A DNA stretch of 64,000 nt. It comes from Sinotaia quadrata. Taxonomy: Eukaryota; Mollusca; Gastropoda; Architaenioglossa; Viviparidae. The stretch covers positions 50,639,664-50,703,663 of the forward strand of contig CM054177.1 of assembly GCA_028829895.1 (NCBI GenBank), given 5' to 3'. Made by a program: the position numbers and the translations under genes. Each line of letters starts with the position of its first letter. Positions within the stretch are counted from its first letter, which is position 1. Positions 61,050 through 64,000 of this stretch are shown here, piece by piece. The notes below the pieces were generated by a model. It was not told the origin of the DNA, made no database searches, and saw only the letters and a program-made list of their open reading frames with translations.

Positions 61050-64000
61050 TTGTTACAATGTATACCTGTTTCAAACCTATAACTTAATTCAGAGGGCTTT
61101 AGGGGATTGTTGGAGACAGCTCCTGGTAAAACAAGTTCTTGAACATACTCAGGTACACAATTTACTTGGACTGTTCGAGGGTTAGAGTTTTTTGTAGCAA
61201 AATTTGATTACATTTTATACTACTGTAAAAGTAGCACATAAACCTTTATCTGTTTAAAGGACCAAGGAGAAAAACAAATATTTATTTCTTTTATAGACAA
61301 AAATGTCTGCAGTCCACTGACCCCAATTACTTTCAGTCAGTCTAAAATGTTGCTGTCAGAACCACTTGCTCCACACACATAAAAAGTCTTCAAATCCTCC
61401 AATACCTCTTTTAATTACTATTTCCTGATGCCATCAATCAACTTGCTCTGCTGGTATTTGCAAAATGTTCAGAATCATTGCAACTTTTGAAGGAAGATGT
61501 CAGAAACAGTGAAAGAAATATATAACTACCAATAAGAAGAAAATAATTTGTATTTTGTAACCAAAAATGTGATTTTCTCTCTTCAGTGAGAATAATACAT
61601 CATTACAAAGTAAGAATGCATTAACCAAATGTGTAGATCAACAATACAAAGCTCAAAAACATATATAGCAAACTGGTATTTTAGTACCAGTGAAGATGTT
61701 AATTTATCTACTCTGGGCTATATGTACGGATACATTTCCAGGGAGTGGTTAACAATTCTTAGCTGTAATAGCATACAACTAAACAACATTCTAACAGAAA
61801 GGATCTGAAGAAAATGTACTATTAAAAAAAGACAATTATTTTTAATGTTTATTTTGCGAAGATACCAAGTAAAAAATAAAACATAAATATTAAAATGAAT
61901 CAAACTAACACACTAAACAAATTTTAAAAATATTTAAATATATTAAAAGAATGTAATAGAAATCCATATTGATATTTTTAATGTAGATCTAAACTTTTGC
62001 ACTATATGTATCTATATCCATAACAGATAAAAAGTAATAAATACCCAAATAACCTAAGTACATGTAAAACAATTTCAATTATTAAAGAAACAATTATAAT
62101 TTTAATTTAATAATATTAATGATAATCTTTTGTCTGTAGGAACAAGAATAATTTCATCTCCATAACCCCAAATATAAAAAGTATGATAATATATTCAATT
62201 TTAAGAAAACATAATTTCTATTCCATGAAACCAAATATATAAATTAAACACATTACTTATTTTTTAAAAAAATAATTTAATAATAATGACAATCTTTTGG
62301 TTATGGAAGCAAATAAAATTTCTATTCCAATTTCCATCATCCAGAATTTTAAAAATATAGATATTACTTTCCATTTATATATTCTTTATAATAAATCTTC
62401 AGTACTTTTTTAATTTTGACCGCCATTTAATCATTTACTGATTTAGTCTCAAAAAGCACAAATAAATTTACAAACAAGTGAAAACAAGAACAATCATTGC
62501 TTTAAAAATTAAAGAGAATTTAATACATAATATTATTTATTAACTCATTGAAATTGTAATCTTTTTGGACAGTCAGATCCCTAGAAATACAGATTATTGT
62601 TAGTTTAAATTATACAAATAATAACAACCAAACTATTAAAAATAACTGCCCAAGCCTATATATGTTTAGAAAGTTTACAACATTCCCTAAATGAAAGTGA
62701 GGTCTGTTGTCATATTGAGAATAATGTACTAAACTCTAAAGCCTTGACAAATAAATAACCACTGAATTAAAAAATGAAAAGAAAAGATAAATATGTATGT
62801 TTATTTGTATAAAGTGTTCTAAAATTCACAATCATATTTTAAATTTGAAACAATGAATAAAACCAAATGGAAAATACAAACAGGTGGGACATGAAATACA
62901 TTGGCTGTGTTTACTGATTTATTAAAAGATATACAATTTATATGCAAATATTGTTGTTAGTAGGAAAACAAGCCATTTCAAAAAAAATTGTTTAGAAAAT
63001 TAGTTTGATTAACCTTTCGAATATTAACACAACTGGATTATTATACAGAAGTAATCGAATCAGCATATCAGGAAATTGTATCTTTGTGCTTCTGAACAGA
63101 TATTAAAATCAGTAAAGACTCAAGATTGAAACTGTTCTGAATTTCTGGTCATAGATCTATTTTCACTGTTTGCAAACAAATAAACTTAATGACAAATAAA
63201 ATTATACATGAAGTTTGTTCAAATTTCGTGTTTGTGTCATTATAAGACTTTATGCAAACGACTGATTATGTTTAAAAAATTCTAAGTTTAAAATAAATCT
63301 ACCATCAAATTTCCATCTGATTTCTGCAAGCTTTCACTATGGTACAAAGGATTTAAATAAAATATTATTCTGATGTCTGGAACAGGTTTGTATTTAATAT
63401 GACAATCAGTAATAATGAGATCATTGAATTTTTTCTCTCTAATGTGAATAATGTCTTCAATTTGCAATTTACACTAAAGTTTATGCAAATAAGAAAACAC
63501 TGTCATGGATGATTATGTTACTTATTACTAATGGTTGAAGTATCAGTAGATATAAGAGCGAACCCTTTGAAAATTCCACTTGCAAGCTTGCAATTTGCGA
63601 GTGCTAAAATGTCTCTTGCGAGCTATTCACAAGGCAATATTTTTTCACAAGAAATTGTGTGATTCTCTATCTACTTTTTAAGAAAATTATTTAATTACTG
63701 GCACTCAATCTGACTAGTGTTTCAGATTAGATTCAAATTATGATTGATGAGAACACAGAAGTAGAATAACAATAATATTAATAATGTATTTACACATCTT
63801 GAATGTGTGCCATGCGTGGATGAGAGACATATTCGGCGCATTGATATCTACCCCTTTCAGTATTGTCAACTCTACGCCTATAATTCGAAGTAATTCATCA
63901 ATATTTTCAAGACCAGTTTAGGTTCAGTAGAGTCGACTGCATTTAGCTGATGTGGGTATCAGTAATAACATGATGTGTGTTGTTTTCTGCAGGCTTACTT
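61050..64000. other. Gene-free AT-rich stretch
   Basis: Very AT-rich with no open frame, conserved motif or clear repeat array. The last bases (TTGTTTTCTGCAG at about 63979-63991) look like a plus-strand 3' splice site, so an exon might begin at the window edge; this cannot be tested here. Confidence 0.5.

Overview
This is a eukaryotic nuclear window: AT-rich, genes split into short exons with GT/AG introns, no bacterial-style operons, many microsatellites and minisatellites, and decayed non-LTR retrotransposon pieces. The gene set (a Commander-complex subunit, a GPN-loop GTPase, a chitin-binding secreted protease) together with a repeat-rich genome suggests an invertebrate, most likely a lophotrochozoan such as a gastropod mollusc. 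The species is inferred, not proven.

I could assemble four multi-exon protein genes by matching splice sites, phases and protein families. (1) COMMD10, minus strand, 8 exons between 16703 and 5898, 205 aa. (2) GPN2, plus strand, 5 exons between 17907 and 23646, 304 aa. It is divergent from COMMD10 across about 1.2 kb. (3) A secreted protein of about 775 aa, minus strand, 6 exons between 39397 and 25493: signal peptide, peritrophin-type chitin-binding domain, long Thr/Ser-rich linker with an acidic patch, then a complete chymotrypsin-fold serine protease domain. It is tail-to-tail with GPN2. (4) An unidentified coiled-coil protein of 512 aa, minus strand, 6 exons between 57841 and 49668, with an N-terminus that fits an N-myristoylation signal.

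Layout: 1-5897 is repeat mosaic plus the probable COMMD10 3' UTR. 5898-16703 is COMMD10, whose 4.7 kb third intron carries a reverse-transcriptase fragment and a dispersed repeat. 16704-17906 is the shared promoter interval. 17907-23646 is GPN2. 23647-25492 holds the convergent 3' UTRs. 25493-39397 is the protease, with two very regular minisatellites in its introns. 39398-49667 is intergenic, with many arrays and a second, larger LINE fragment. 49668-57841 is the coiled-coil gene. 57842-64000 has no gene I can support.

The most striking pattern is the number of tandem arrays (more than 40) and where several of them sit. Some begin at real exon-intron junctions and repeat the splice site itself. 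The COMMD10 exon-5 donor is followed by about ten further copies of the exon end plus donor. The COMMD10 exon-7 acceptor is present three times. Intron 5 of the coiled-coil gene has an array of donor copies at its 5' end and an array of acceptor-like units at its 3' end. These look like local expansions seeded at splice junctions, and they would create many competing splice sites.
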